Source: Chionis minor (taxonomy: Eukaryota; Chordata; Aves; Charadriiformes; Chionididae). Taken from it: a stretch of DNA of 64,000 nt. The first letter of the stretch is position 1. Each line of letters begins with the position of its first letter. The position numbers were made by a program, and so were the translations under genes. Below, piece by piece: positions 12,601 through 27,600 of the stretch. Location of the stretch: the NCBI GenBank assembly GCA_013398295.1, contig VZSF01003923.1, positions 55,214 to 119,213 of the forward strand, written 5' to 3'. The notes under the pieces were generated by a model. That model saw only the letters and a list, made by a program, of their open reading frames with translations, did not search any database and was not told where the DNA came from.

Positions 12601-15600
12601 TGTTCAGGTTCCTCGGGTGGTCAGGAACCGATCTTCTGATCTTCTCTTACAATGGGAGGGACTTTTCTCCCCCAGTCCCTGCCTTGCGGTCCATCCACTC
12701 GAGAGGTGTGGGGAGAGAGGTTGCCAGTGAAGACTGGGCAAAAAAGTTGTTGAGTACCTCAGCCTTCTCCTCATCCGTCGTTACGAGTTTGACAGTTTTG
12801 CTCATCAGGGGAAGTTACGCTTTCTTTGACCTCCCTTTTCCAGCTGACATACCCATCGAAGCCCTTCTTATTACTCTTTGCATCCCTCGCCAAGTTCAGC
12901 TCCAGCTGCACCCTGGCCCTCCTGACCTAAACAACCAGGCAGTGTCCCTATACTCTTCCCGGGATACCTGTTCCTGCTTCCACTGCCTCTGCATTTCCTT
13001 CTTTAGTTTGACCAGCAGGTCTCAACTCAGCCATGCCGGTCTCTTGCCCTCCTTTCCTGATCGCTTACACCTGGGGATTGAGAGGTGTACGGAAAGAGCC
13101 TTAAAGATTGGATCCTTTTGATCTCGAGGTTGTGTTTTACAGGACGGAGGAAAACCTGCTGCTACTTGCCTGTTCTCCTCTGGGATTATCCTTTGCTAAT
13201 TAGAAATTTGGATAAGACAGAAAAAAACTGAAAAGCGTGAATAATTTTAAAACATAACTGGGTTGTTTCTAGCTACTTAGCATCATTATCTACTTCCCTT
13301 GAATTGAAGAGACTAGAAACATTAGATTAGCAATTAGATCAGCTCTCTCCAATTTTGCACTTTCAGAAAGAAAAGAAAATATTATGTTAATTAGCGGGTT
13401 CTCTAGTCTCTATTTTATATTCAAGCGTTTTATTCCTCCTTATTTCCTCAACTATCTGGCATGAAAGCGTTTGGATAACCTACATGCTCTGCTGAAGAGG
13501 TATATTACAGACTTGTAGACTCATTTTTTGTACAAACTCCTGAGAGTTTTGGCACATCACAAGGGGCTGAGCTCTCTTCAAAGAAGGGTGGTTCCCTACT
13601 CATCTTCCGGACTTAGGGAGGATTTCTTCTTATTAGTCTTACTGCCAATCCTTTTCTACATTTGCTTTCAGTCCTTAAGCAAACATGGCTAATGAACTAA
13701 ATATTTAGTAAGAAGGAACCTGTCACACTGGTAAGAACAGCCTGTTTCCTCTGCCAATCTCCCAGGGGCGAGTTACCAAGCTGTTACACAGCACAACAAC
13801 TTGACCGACCTGGCTCAGGACCTGCAGAGTTGATCACTGTATCCCTTTGAGGTTGCAAGGGGAATCTAAGCGGAGCACACGTATGATCGCAGAACATCAA
13901 CACAACACCACCACTTCACACTACCAGGTTGTATAAAAGTCTAAACACTCAAAAATTCAGTTAAATTCCCCTCTAGGAGACAGCACCAAAATGCTGCCAT
14001 GCTATTTAAGGCATGGAATCAGTAAAAACTGTACCACCGAGAGCTGTATTCCCACAGCTCTCACCTGGCTACTCCCTGTCCCTACACACACCCTGATTTC
14101 TTCCTCTGGGCCCGCGCAGAACCAGATGAGGGGTCAAAGCCTCTCACCTCCAAACCCTCCTGGGAATCACAAACATCATCCCGTGATAGCGCTTCGGTGA
14201 GGCCCAGAACTGTTCTCCTGTCAAGACAAATGTCTTATATCCTAAAGGCCAAAGGCTGCAGCACTTTGTTCCTTAGCACTTTGTTTCTAAGCACTAGGTT
14301 TCCATTCGGATCTAAGTTTTTTATCTCTACTTTTTCTGCCCTCAGGTTCTCAGTTCATACAGGTAAGACAGCTCTAGAAGTCAGCACTCGTAGAAAAACA
14401 CAGGAGAATGTCTCAGTGTTGGCTGGAGCCCTTTCTAAGGGCGCAACAGTTCTGCTCTAAGGAACAGGTCCATATTTTACAGCAATCATTCAGCCCCCAT
14501 TCAGGTTCCTCTGAATCCTTTTCCTGTATACGTAATTCTCTCTGTACGCTGGATGGGTGAATGGCAGTGCTTCCCTTGAGGTCCTAAACACCGTGTAGAT
14601 GTTACACCGGAGACCCCAGCTCTCCTGTATGAGTGGAGATCACAGTGAACAACAACATGGGGATTTCTTCCATCATGGTCCTACTCCAGAGAGAACGCGT
14701 TGTCAAACACGCATATGACTAAGAGCACTATGATGGGAGATGCAAAGAAATGCAATGCAGTTACCGTAATGTACTTTTACCTCAATTTGACCCATGCCTA
14801 AGGAGAAACAAGACACGAGTGCAGGTGGAAAAGTAGCTGACTGCTTATACAGGTCCTAGTGCTCAGTACAGGTCGGCTTTAAGGTGATGAAACACCTTAG
14901 AGTACACACCGGAGCGCCGGATGGAGTCATGATGGAATCACCATGCACCTGCTGAGCTGCAGGGACGTCGTCCTACGGCACAATATCACGCATTGCAGCG
15001 TCGGGCAGTCCAAGAGCTTCTACGAGGTCTCTGATGAGGCTTGTGACCTCTCTAATCACCGTAACTCAGCCTGATGGCATCCTAGTACTTGCCAAATTGA
15101 AATTCCTATTCCTACTGTTTATATCCTGGCATTTAAAGTCTTTTTACTTTATGAAAATACATATAAAAAGGGAAACCGCTGGAAAAGTTTCCTTAAGAAT
15201 ATGTGCCATTTTATTGGTTTAGACACTTTACAGAATCAGAGTCCTTAAGCAATAAAAGGATCTGATCAGGGAAATAAAAATTTAACATCCACCATGAATT
15301 CTTCTCATTTAACTACGCTAGTGAGGCTTTTGTATTTATGGCAGGAGATTATCATGTTCATGGGATAATAAATTACAACAGATCTAATTACTTCATCACC
15401 AGCAATAGTTTTTCATAGACGCTGACAGGCCTTAAATTGGGATGCGTCCTTTAATTCTGCTCTTAACCTTCAGCTGAATCTCTCAGGCAGAAGTGCACAA
15501 GGAACGCAGCAGTGGCCGCGGTGGCAACGCGGAGCAGTGGCAAGTTTTTTCTGCAGACTGTCATCCCATGAAAACAACATACTGCAAAACTCCTGGTCCC

Positions 15601-18600
15601 ACTTAAATCTGTGGCAAAATCCTCTTGAATTAAGTGGGGCCAGGATTTCACCTTCTATATCGGTCCACTGGCCTGAGTAGGTCCAAATGGCCGTGTGTAA
15701 GGTCAAGCACTTGTGTAGATTTGATAGATAAGAGTCCAAATGTTGTTGCTATTAAGCAGAGAGGTGGGACGGGGGATGCAGCTGCAGATAAGTGCTCCAC
15801 CTCACCTGTTTTGCTCCTCAGGGGAGGTTTCTGTGCGCTTCTGTTCCTCCCTGGATCCATTTGCAGTTTCTCAAGCTGCTGTTCCAAAATGACACATCGC
15901 CTCCGCTCTTCCTGAAGCCTCTTCTCGGCTTCCAAGACTTTATCACTGCTTTCCTCCACCCTGAGAGGCAAAAAAAAAAGGTAGTTCAGGTTATTTATGT
16001 CATGACTATTAAGGATCAGTCAGTCTTCATACCACATCCTGCTTCGTGCTGCATAGCTCCCAACAGAGGAAAAAGGAGAAATTCCCATACACCCAAAGGC
16101 AAAAATCCCACTGCAATTGTTCCAGATGACACCCTCCAAATTTGCAAAACAGAATTAACCAAGGAGTACAGCTGGAAATAATGGGTTCATTAATTAATGG
16201 AGGTCACCTAGATCCCTTAACACTGGGTACTTGTGTGAATCTACCACTCAGATAAGCAGGCAAGCTGCAGATTCCTGAAGAGAGGTCTTTTATTATAGGG
16301 ATAATAAACTGCATTTTTTTTAAACACACTGGAAAAATTTGGAAGGAAAATAGTTTATAAAAACACTGTCTAGCGTTTAGCTGGTTTGCATCAGTTATCT
16401 GCAAGTAAGAAAAGAAACTTGATGTTGCTTTTAATAAACTTGGCCATTAGACACTGCCGTGGAAGGAAGTGAGTGGAAAAGAAACCGATGGCTCACTCTG
16501 CAGTGCAGGATGGAAGAGCAAAGTGCCTCTCTAGTCACCCCACCCAACATCTTAGAAAATTAACTACAAAAATGTGATGAGTGCCCACAGTGGGGCATCT
16601 TGTGTGGGGCAGGGCCTGATACCAAGTGATTTAAAGAAGCTTAAAGCGAGAAAGAAACTTGAATTGACTCACTGTATTGCATAGAGCAGAATAAAAGAAT
16701 TTCCTTCTTGACCCCACAGTGATAGCTGATTATTTCCCGAATTAAGAGACTCAATTAGTCTTATTTCCCTCCTAGCTGGCATAACTGAAAAAATATTACA
16801 ACTATAATAAAATTATATCACTGTCTTAAAAATCTAGGTACAGGCAAGACCCTGAGCTGCTGTGGCAGTGAATTCCCAGGCTGGTGACATGCCATGAGAA
16901 ATTATATTTCTCTCAGTGGTTCTGAATTCACTAAACTTCCCTGTGACCAGGTGTTCCCCTGGCATCCACATTAGACAAACAGCGGAGGAAAAATGACAGG
17001 ACCGGTTGTTTTTTCTGAAATCTTCTGCCAATAGAAATAACTTAAACGAAAATGTTCCTCTAGCTCTTCCATTTCGCCCAGCAGGGCCCAATCCTACAGA
17101 CCTTACAACGGAGACTCTCCTGACAGCACGTTCTGCTCCGCAGTAAGTGATTGTGAAACACAGTCCTAAATTCTGGCAGCTGCTGTAGAAAAACCCCACT
17201 CCTGTAACCTCTCCCAGCGCTCCTTTCTTGACTTAAGCATTATATATGTTACTTGAGCTTTGTTGACCCACACTCCAACAGGGGAAGGGAAGGAATTCCT
17301 GATTTTTTAACATATATTCACATTGAAATATGACCGGATGCTATATTATCCTGAGGTCTTCTGAGAGTTACTGCACACAATCTCACAAAATTTACCTGCA
17401 GGAGCTCTTGATAAATGTGTGGTAACTGTGGAGCTGCTGAATCATCAGTCTATGGTGCATTTTACCAGCAACTGTGCATTTCCTTGACTCCGTGTTCTCG
17501 GTTATCCCATCCTCGTGATGGCCCCATTTCAGCTGTCACTCACACCTCCACCCTTGCCTAATTGCATAGCTCTATTAAAGCCAGTGGGCTTACAAACATG
17601 AATAAAATTCTCACAGTATGTATTTCCAGGATTTAGCACTTAAAGGACAGAGGATGACACCTTTACCACAGTTAGAAAAAAGAAAAAGTATTTTTCTGAT
17701 GGAGATTAATTGTATGGGACAAAAGTTAGACAAGCGTGAAATGATAACTAATGTAAAATAAAGCAAGCAAGCAACTAGTACCTGTTTTATTCAAAAGGAC
17801 ACAGACAAAAGCATATCTTCCCACAAGCTGGAATACAGAGTTGGGAATCAAATAATACATATTCTCTAACTAGGAAAAAAAAAAAAGAGTAGCTAAAAGG
17901 TATCTAAAGAGAAAAGGCTTTGCTTCCCCCTCCCTGCTAAAACATAGCTGGCTTTTAACATCGTCTTAAATTGAACTGAATAGCAGAAAAAAAAGATATA
18001 ATCATGGCTGTGCTTCAGTTAAACCAGAAAAAAAATCATTTAAAAGAGGATACAGCAGAACTTAAAGGAATGTGAAAAGCTTTTGGAACAGAAGTCAGAT
18101 TATAACTATAATTATAGTATTTACTACTGATGAATAATATTGCTGCCTAAATAACACCACATGTATATAAATACACGAATTCTAGTTTAATTTAGGTGCA
18201 GCAAGCTTGAAGATGACTCCATTTTTTCTGCTCTTTGTTCTAAAAGAATAATAATTAAAAAAAATGAATCATCAACTAGGCAGGGAAATTGAGCAGAAAA
18301 AATGTAAAAGCCCCTATTGAAGGCGAGGATCACACCGGCAGCGTATGGTGCACTGTACTGCACGCTATAGACTCTCACACGTCTCAAGGGCTCCCTAATC
18401 ACAGCATCCCACAAAGGATACTGGCGGAATCAGCCGCTACCTTTTCTGCAGCACAGTGACCAGTTCCAGGAGCCTGTCTCTTTCCACTTCAGCAGCCTGG
18501 CAGAGAGCCTTGTGCTCCGTGATCTGTGTCTGCAGCACTTTCAAATCCGGGCTGTCAGTGCCAGCGAGCCTAAAAGCAGCAGAAGCGTAGAGAGTCTGTT

Positions 18601-21600
18601 TCCCATTTCACCAATGAAAGAAACGAAACAAAGACTTGGGGTTTGAAAAACGTATCAAAATACACTTGTCTGACGACTAAGCCGGAATGCAGAGCCAGGC
18701 TCACTACCTCCCCCCAGCAATCAGTCTCTATACTGCAATACGTGGAATGGAAATACTTGGAAATAAAGCCCCCGTGAGTTTCATTAGAAAGGTTTTTTTT
18801 CCTTCACAAGGACGCTGGCCCTTCCCATCGCCCCTGAAAACAAACTTCCACCTCTGATCAATTCACTGACTCTCCTCCCATGGCTACTGCCAAAGTAAAA
18901 GAAGCCTATATGTGGATTTTTCACAGCGCTCGGCTAAACGATTAAATGGCACGCTATTGATTTTCCCCCACGAAAGGCTTCAGGCAGCATTAGTACAAAG
19001 GCCGTTCTTGTGCCTAACGTGTGATGAAAGGAAGGGGCAGTTTTCCCATGTATCCCGTTATTATGTCCTTCGTTACTTCTCTGACCTCTCTGCACAGGAG
19101 TCTTCAGGAATATCTCCTTCAGAGCAAAAAAGCAGGAGAAATCTTGGTGACTAGGGGTGAAAAGGGGAAAAATGGGATTTATGGGGTATAAAACTAGGAA
19201 TCACATCAGAAAATTAAGATAGCAAGAAGACACTAGAGCCTGTGTCAGAGCTGTTTGGCCGTATCAGGCAGAAAGGACGGTGAAAGAAGCTGTTTGTTAC
19301 AGAAACAAGGCAGACAAGGACAAGGTTTGCCAGCAGCTTGCGGAGCGCGGTGGGAAACCTCCCTTGTTTATGATGTTTATATCCATACCTTCCAGGTGTG
19401 ACGTTACTACTGAGAAGGGAAGGTTTGGTAGCTGCCGACTCCACAAGCGCATGGCCCATCTTGGACACTGTGCTGAGAGGAAGAAAGCTTTATTAGGTGC
19501 TGAGCTCTACCGACGGCATTCCTCCAAGAACTCGGGTCGTTTTCCAGTCTGTGTTTATCGCTGCCTTGTAGGGGAAAAAAGACTCCCAGAGCCTCTTAAG
19601 CGGGTATCACACAGGCCCTGCGTGCACAACAGCAACAGCTCCCCGACTCCAAAACGTGCAGCAAAAACCCCTTGGGTCTCTGAGGTGCAGAAAGTAGAGC
19701 TCAAGCGTTTGATCTCTGCGCTGGCAGGGATGCTTTGCTGGCACTCCGGAGCAGCGTCGTGGAGCTCCGTGTCACAGAGTGGCCCCAAAGCAACCCGTGA
19801 GCAGGTGTAGCTCCCGGCCCCGCTTGGCTCCGGCTGAGCGCGCAGCCACACAAGCCACGGCTCCGTTTCCTGGCAGACCCTGCTTTGCACCCGTGCGCTG
19901 AGCGCTCGCATCTTACACCTTCCCCCAGCACAGGTTACTGCGCACGTTTGACGGTGTTCGCCTACGGCATGCTTTCATAGCCAAGGGGAGCCCTGTTCTG
20001 CAACAATTATTTCCAAATGCCCTTCAAAAATACACTTCATGTAGTTTTCTGAACCTTTCTGCTTCCTGGAGACCCACAGGAAGACACTTCCAGTTGCTAA
20101 ACTGCCAACTTAAATGAGAAATTCTTATTAGTCTTTGCATTTCACTGCAGTTCATCACATTTCTATTACTCCTGGCTTAAAAATCGATCTTTCTTGTACG
20201 ATAATCTGTTCCCCCTCCTTACACAATATTTTGCCACTCTACCAAAAATGCCTCCAAATGTGTCATCAACAGATGTCATTAATGTGTTCCTAGTCTTTGT
20301 GCCAAGGTGTTTCACGAGAATATTTTATAATACTGAGATCCATAAGCAGCCCTGGAGACTGACTCTCTGTAATCTTCCTTGAACCCTCAGTGATAAACCC
20401 TTGTTCTCTCCCTTACTGTTTTAAGAGGACGAGTCAACTGATAACACTAGAGTATCAACTCCAGTCCGGATGAGTTTTATGCGTAACGATATGTGCGCTG
20501 GGGACTTAAAATTCTAGTGTGTATTTGTCTTCTGCACTTGAGCTCAGCTGCCTAAAGGCAAGTCCCTGCAGACAGAGCCCACGTTTCCTGTCTTCAGGCT
20601 GCAGCTAACACAGGATAAAGCCTCAATATTGTGGAACAGACAGAGCTGCCTTCTAGGCTAGGAGTAGTTAATCCTAAAATCAAGTTCAAGTCGATAATGA
20701 CAGAAGTGGCCTGGTCGAAAAATGCAGGTTTTTACTTCAACATCTCCAAGGGGCTTTAGTTCCTATTTATAGCGTTTCTCATTTCATCTTTCCTGATAGG
20801 AAATGATGATTCACTGAAGTAAAATGGAATAGAGACTTCACCAGCACATTAAAATTAACAGACTGAGTGAGCCCTGCTGACCCAGTTATTAACGGCTCTT
20901 GCAGTTTTCAGACTCGTTCACTGCCCACCTGACATGTCAGCTATTTTCATGACAGCACTATGTTAGCCATGTACACAAGCAATAATTTATGCACTGCACT
21001 TAGGGGCTTCTACAAAGCCATTACCCAACCTCATTTTCCGGCTTGCCTTCCTGCTTACCATCAGCAGACACATGAACTAAAAAAGTGGAGAAAATATAGA
21101 TTTGCTCCACGAGAGCACAACAACTTCTGCAGAGTTAGAAGTGGGAGAATAAAGTCAGTCAGAAGGGCTTTACAACGGAGACGTGGAAACTTTGAAATTA
21201 AGGATGTTTTAACTCGTACTCAGAAACACTCAAAGAACTTTTCTTAAATTTTGTAGTAATGCTCTATTCAGGGATACACCTGACAATTTTAAAGCCCAAT
21301 TCAGCGTATACAGGAAAGTGGCAGATGAGTTAAAATTACACAGAAGAAATCACTTGCAACTTTAACTTGATGGAAAAATTTCCTCCTTCCTCAGAAGACC
21401 AGTCTCAAATCCTCACTGCCAATTAGACCGTGAACTCTTTAGCAACAAACCCAGCATTTTAACAGGAAAGGATATAACTTGCTCTGGTATTATGGTCCCT
21501 TTACACCACTAGAATGACCCAGAATCACATCAGTGTAAACAAAAAATCAGATTTACCGCTGTATTAAGATTAGTGTAATTTACACGGTCCTCAGTGAGGC

Positions 21601-24600
21601 TTTAAAAAGGGTGTTTGTTAAGAACAAATGATGTGGTGTGTTTTCAACATTTCTGCAAGTAAATCCTACTCAAAGCTTATTTATCGATTTAAATAATGCA
21701 CCGGTGATTTACTGCTTACCTAAAATGGCATTTTGTATTAAATTGCCACCCTGCTTTCAGAAGTCTGCTCATTAGAAGCCCCGTTTCTCATAAGAGAGAA
21801 GAATCACTGGCACTTAAGCTAACCACATAAACATTATCTGAGCTGGAGAAAGAGAATTAGCTGCACTACCATCATGCCAAATGTAGTCATGTCTGCAAAT
21901 CTTTCTCTGTTCCAGCACGAAAGTCCAAGAGATAATGTGATTAGAGATTCCCATATACTGTAAACAGGCTGCCGCAGCTGTTGGCACATAGCGCTTGTGG
22001 TTTGATACAATTGTCTGGGAAAACCGTGCTTCCGAATAACTCACAACAATTTTAAACATTGACATTAGGCTCTTCTTACCGGGCAGATCCAATCCTTCCA
22101 ACCTGATTGCTGCCTGATGCCAGAGGCTTAAGCAGAGTAAAACCTGGATCGTCTGAGTGCTCAGAAGGTGGCGTATCGGCAACTCCTGAACCGTCCCCTT
22201 GGTGGGCAGATTTCTGCTGTTAATGTTGGAGCAGGTTATAAAACCAATTACACAGTTCAAAGGAAAATAGCTGCATTGATGCCTAATCAGCAGCTTATGA
22301 TTATTGCTACAAGCATGCCAGAACTTTTGATTTACAGGACCTCCTCAGAAACTTTTCTTTAGTTTCTATCCATTGCAGGATGAACACAAAGCAAAAGGCA
22401 GTAAAAAGTGGAGTTTCACACGAAATCACAGGGTGCACACACTGATGCTGGAGAACCCACAGCGCAGCACCACCGTTACCGCTAGGGCTGGTTTGTCTCC
22501 CTACCCCAAGTTTGGATTCAGTGCTCTGGATCCCACCACTGAGGGATCTGACAGATTCACAATCTCACCATAACCCTCTGACGGCTTTGTATCAACGGGA
22601 ACTGGATGTCTAAACACTCCAACAAAACCTGACTGTAAGATACCACAGACCACAGGTTAGTGGACAGCCTATCTACTCCCATGCCTGTGCTCTGCCAACA
22701 CTACCACCTTGCCTCTCTGTTTGCAGCACTAGGCCATGAAAGTTGAAAACATTTTTTAGCATACTAGTCCACAAGAGGCCAGCCTTCCCAGTTCTTTCAC
22801 CGGTACAGTGAAATTTCCATACGCCTGAGACCCATCAGACTCTTATCAATAGCTTGGAGAGCTGAGGGAGAGGGAGTTTTTGAGGTGGTTTACAGTGGGA
22901 TGAGAAGAACTTACTAGGGGTCCCATCGCCCTGTGAGGGGATGCAGGTGGGTACCATGGCAGCCTCCTGATGTTCACCTCACCTGTGTGTGTTTGCTTGC
23001 TTCCTTCAGCAGCCAAGGATGCCGAAGGCTGAGAAGTCCCTACCACAGCCCAACCCTCGCTTGTGGCACAGTCTTGGCACAAAGCCACATGGGGATGCGA
23101 TCAGTATTTCTATGTTTTCTTTAAATAGCTTGAAGAAAAGTGATATACAGACAGGAAAGAAACTTAAGAGTTACAAGAGAGAATTCCTGGTTTATCATCC
23201 CATCGGGAGAGAGTGTCAGTAGGGCAGGTATTAGTGTCTCAAGCTAGCAACCACCTCAAACAAGACAGAAGGAAGGGGGAAGTGCAGATCTAAACTGCTT
23301 ACAAAGTGTGCTCCTCTAGTTAATTTCTTCTGACTGTCTACCTGAAGCGTGAGTTGCCCAATCTCCTCTTCCAGCTCTTTAACCTTTGCTTCTCGTTCAG
23401 CCACCATCTGTCTGAGCTGCTCTATGAGGCAGTTTTGTTTCTGAACCTCGCTGTTCAAGTGCTGCCCGAGCATCTGCTGGGACTCCTTGTTCTTCTCGTC
23501 CTGCTGGCTCAGGTGCTTTAAGATCTCCTGCATCTGCTTCTGTTGGCTCTGATAAAATAGAAACGATGAGTGAGATCTTCACTTTTGTACACCACGATTA
23601 TTAAGACTCCCTGGGTGTTTTATACCCTCCAAGACAACTACCCATTTAGGAGTTCCAGGGCAAGCTGCTGCCGTCCCAAACCCATTCCCTGGTTGAGCAC
23701 ACTGAAGTCACTACTCCAAGAGTCTGGACCTTCAAGATCATCGAGTGCAACCATAAACCTAACACTGCCAAAACCACCCCTAAACCACGTCCCTCAGCAC
23801 CACATTTACCCGTCTTTTAAATACCTCCAAGGGACGGCGATTCCACCACCTCCCTGGGCAGCCTGTTCCAACGCCTGACAATCCTTTTGGTGAAGAAATT
23901 TTTCCTAATATCCAACCTAAACCTCCCCTGGCACGAGATCATCCTGTCTTGTTCTCAGCATCTACCCCTTGAAAAGACAGCACAGCACATCTACTTGCAA
24001 AGCCCAGCCAGACGCGGCCGGGCGAGGACAGTCTGTCCCCACTGGCCGCTGCTGCTGTATCAAGACTTTGGTGACAGGATGGTGCAAGTAGAAAAGACAC
24101 GAGCAAGTGAGAGATTCAGTTTGCTGGCAGCTTTGCTCCTGAGCGTAGCAGAAAAGAGAGCAAAAAAAGGCTGGCTTTTGTCAAAGAAGGTGACTTTTTC
24201 ACAAATGGTATAAACCTAAAGATTTCAATTTGCTTTTGTGTGAAATTAGAACACAATCAGATTGTGTGAGAGTGACGTTAAAAGATGAGGGTTGCACGAG
24301 ACGACAGCTTGTGGCTAGGCTGTTTTTACCTGTGGCTTTTGGAGTTTTTCTCACACTGACAAATCTAATACTTGTCGGACAGTTTGTTCTGTCAGGGCAA
24401 CAAACTGCAAGCAAGGTACTGCATGGATAAAACAGGTTAACCATTCCCTCCTAAGTAAACTCGCATCTTTCTGTAATAATTTTAGCGAGAATGCTCAGAT
24501 TTAGCAAGAATGACAACTGTTATTTAGCTCTTCTGTAATCTGCCGGTCAGTAGCCATACTCCCCATGGCTGCCTCGTGCAGAAAAGCAAATGCCAGCTTA

Positions 24601-27600
24601 TTCATAAGCGTGTCTTAGCTAAAACACACATACAGGAGCAAGGGAATGGAAGTGATTTGAAACTTGTGAGGAGCTGGATCAGGAAAACAAAAACACTAAG
24701 AAGTAGCATATTTTATAAGGGTTTGTTTTTTTTTTCCATTATTGTAACTGGGGAAGATTATTTAGAAACCCAGCAGCACAAAAGGATCCTGCAAGACCGC
24801 GACAGCAGCCATTCATTTCAGCGTAACCGCACCGTGAGTCGCCGCTCCGGGTTTTGAAGGGGCCAAGTCATCTGAGCTCCGGCTACTGCAAGTGAATGTC
24901 TACACGGTTTAGTACTCATGGTTCATCTTGTGCGTTATGGGCTGTGTAACACAACAAATTAAAGCACAAGATTGCCAGGCATTCTCAAAAAAACCCCCCA
25001 AAACCTGGCGCTGTCTTGCAGCCTTTCCATGATCTGATCCAAAATGAAGGGCTTCAGCTGAGTAGGAAATCTCTGGCTGTCACAGTTTGATTCATCAGGC
25101 CCCTGTATACCCTAAGGTCGTCTGTGTCATCGTGTCACTAAATGACATCATGTTTCATCACTTATAGAAAGAGGGCTGATCTGCAGGGGCTGGCACCAAC
25201 AGTAACAGTCAAACCGTACCAGTAAGGCGTCTATGAGCTCATCGTCGTGTTTTCCTTTCTCCAGCAAGGTTACGACCTGTCCCTTCAGGGTTTTCACTTC
25301 GCTGCACAGTACTTTGTTCCTGGCTTTTGATGCATCCAGTTTTTTTTTCACTTCCTCATGACTTTTTTGGAGAGCATCATGTTCCCCGGTGAGTTTCTGC
25401 AGTGACGCAAACACATCATAGGAAGTGACAGTTATAGCCTGTCGCCAAGCCCCAGGTGCTTTGGTGAGCTAAAGAAATGGCACATTGTCTGGCAGAAGCC
25501 AAAAACATGGAACTGGCTTACCTTATCACCCCTAAGTCAGTAGAAATTGTAAATGCCACTACTCACTGTCTGCTTGCCAGCATCAAAAAGAAGGTCTGTC
25601 AGCTCAGGAATACTAGTGGACGAGGTTGATTCAGTAAGTGCCAGGAAGCAAATGATAATTTTGCGTTAAAACCTAATTCTGTATGCTCCTGCTTTTTCTT
25701 TTGCCTCGTCATTCTCCATGGGGAAACTCTCTTCCTTCCAGATACACGGTGACGACGCCACGCTATCTACTGGAAGCAGTCCTTGGCATACGCTGCCCGC
25801 TGCCTTCACCTCCATGAAGCTAGCCAGGGAGCAGGCTAGCAGTCAAGTAGTAACGGACAAGTACAGTGGAAGTTATTGTGAATGGAGCCTGAAATGCAAA
25901 GGTAGCAGTGGAACCGTGCAGATTACAGTTATTGAGGAAAGCCCTCCCTGCACTGCGTGCCTGTAGCTATAAATCTTCTCTTTCATTCTCACGGCCAGGA
26001 GTGAAAGGTGTGTATCACCCCATAGCTCATTCTGTTGCACGGTTAAATTGTGGTGAGAAAAGCAACAGCTAATGAAGCTCTGGGATGGTGCCAGATGGCT
26101 TTTACAGAAGCAAATACAGGAAAGGAGCACAGGGAGACGTGCTTTGCTAACCCAAATATGCACAGGTGACCCCCAGCCCTGGTGTTTCTTGTGGACACAG
26201 GCCTACGTGTCCTTTCCACCTCACGGGTTGCTACTTGTGTCACTAGCTACAGCCTCTCTCAACCTCTAAACACTGGCTGCCTGTTTATTTTTGTAGCAAC
26301 TACGTATGATAGACGGAGGTAAGACCCGTTTGCAGAACGCAAACTGTTAGGAGGGTGTCTGGTGCAATTCTCAGCTCCATCCTGTCCAAATGCAGAAGGC
26401 CACAGCCATACAGATACATGAGGTGTGAGGGGGGTGCTTGCATTTAGCACTGCATGAAGAATGAATGTCTGGCCACAGGGTGAGGGAGATGCGACAGTTT
26501 GGATACAGCTACAGCAGGGCTTTTTTTCTACGTATGCCTTCATTGCAACCCAGGGCCTCTCTCCCTCCTTCCAACACCACCTGTCAGGCACAGTTGTCAG
26601 GTGGCCAAATGGATGCATCCGACACACCAAACATGAAGCAGAGGGGAAGACCAAATCCTGTCCTGCAGAGGCGTGCCTGGCCACGCAGGAGTGCAATACA
26701 GACCACAAGCCTGGAAGCTTTTTGCTCGGTCTGTGAAGCGTGGCAGGACTTCTTCCAGCAGATTGGGTGGGATTCTGGAATGGTCTCCTGCTAGGGTGCA
26801 ACACACACCCTGAAGGTAAGGCAAGTTACTACACACCGTATATGCAAACAGGACTCTGTCAGCTCACAGGGTTTTACCTCCAAGGTTTCTTTCTTTTCTT
26901 TTTCCAAGTTGTGAATCTTCAGCAAGTTCCTCTCTCGGGCTGACAACTTCCTTGGATCAGTAAGTGCCAGCAATTCCTCATCAATCTCACTCAGTGATGT
27001 TCTGGTCTTGTTTTGACCCAACTGATTCTCCAGCTCTCGAACCTAGGGGAGAATAATGACAACTCATCCAGAGCCTTTACGAGGAGTACAGTGGTCGGGT
27101 ATCGAAGAGGACGTAACCAAAGGGAGCTCAGAGTGTGGCATCATATTAGTGCTTGACATTATCGTGGTTAACGAACACAGAGCAGGGTCTGTTCCTTCAA
27201 ATTGAAATTTGTTAGCTGCTTACAAACATGCAGATGTCTAGGGCATCTGTGCAGGGAGGAGATAGGACACCAGACCCACCGCGGACGCACGACACATGGG
27301 AGATCCGTGCCTTATTGGAGCCACACATGGAGACCAGGCACATACTCCAGAGCATCTTGAATGCCACTAACCACACGTGTGGGGAACAGAGTAATACCTT
27401 AGATCTCCTCCAAAAGGGCAGACACCCACTCACCCATATACATTTAAGCATCTCGGACTTCAGCAGAATCATCATCCAGGGTTTCCATCTGGAAAACCTG
27501 GTCAGTTCACCAGCCTGACCACAGACACCCAGCCCTGTTTTAGATGCCCTGGGATACTGGAAACAAATACGAAGCAGAATCTACAAGACATCCATACTCC

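Noticed and set aside
12570..13121. 183-codon plus-strand ORF
   Set aside because: It is the antisense of decayed CR1 reverse transcriptase sequence.
19280..19810. 176-codon plus-strand ORF
   Set aside because: Antisense to CCDC13 exon 11 with no recognisable product.
26259..26804. 181-codon minus-strand ORF in CCDC13 intron 7
   Set aside because: No recognisable protein, not flanked by usable splice sites in phase with CCDC13, and overlapped by plus-strand ORFs.
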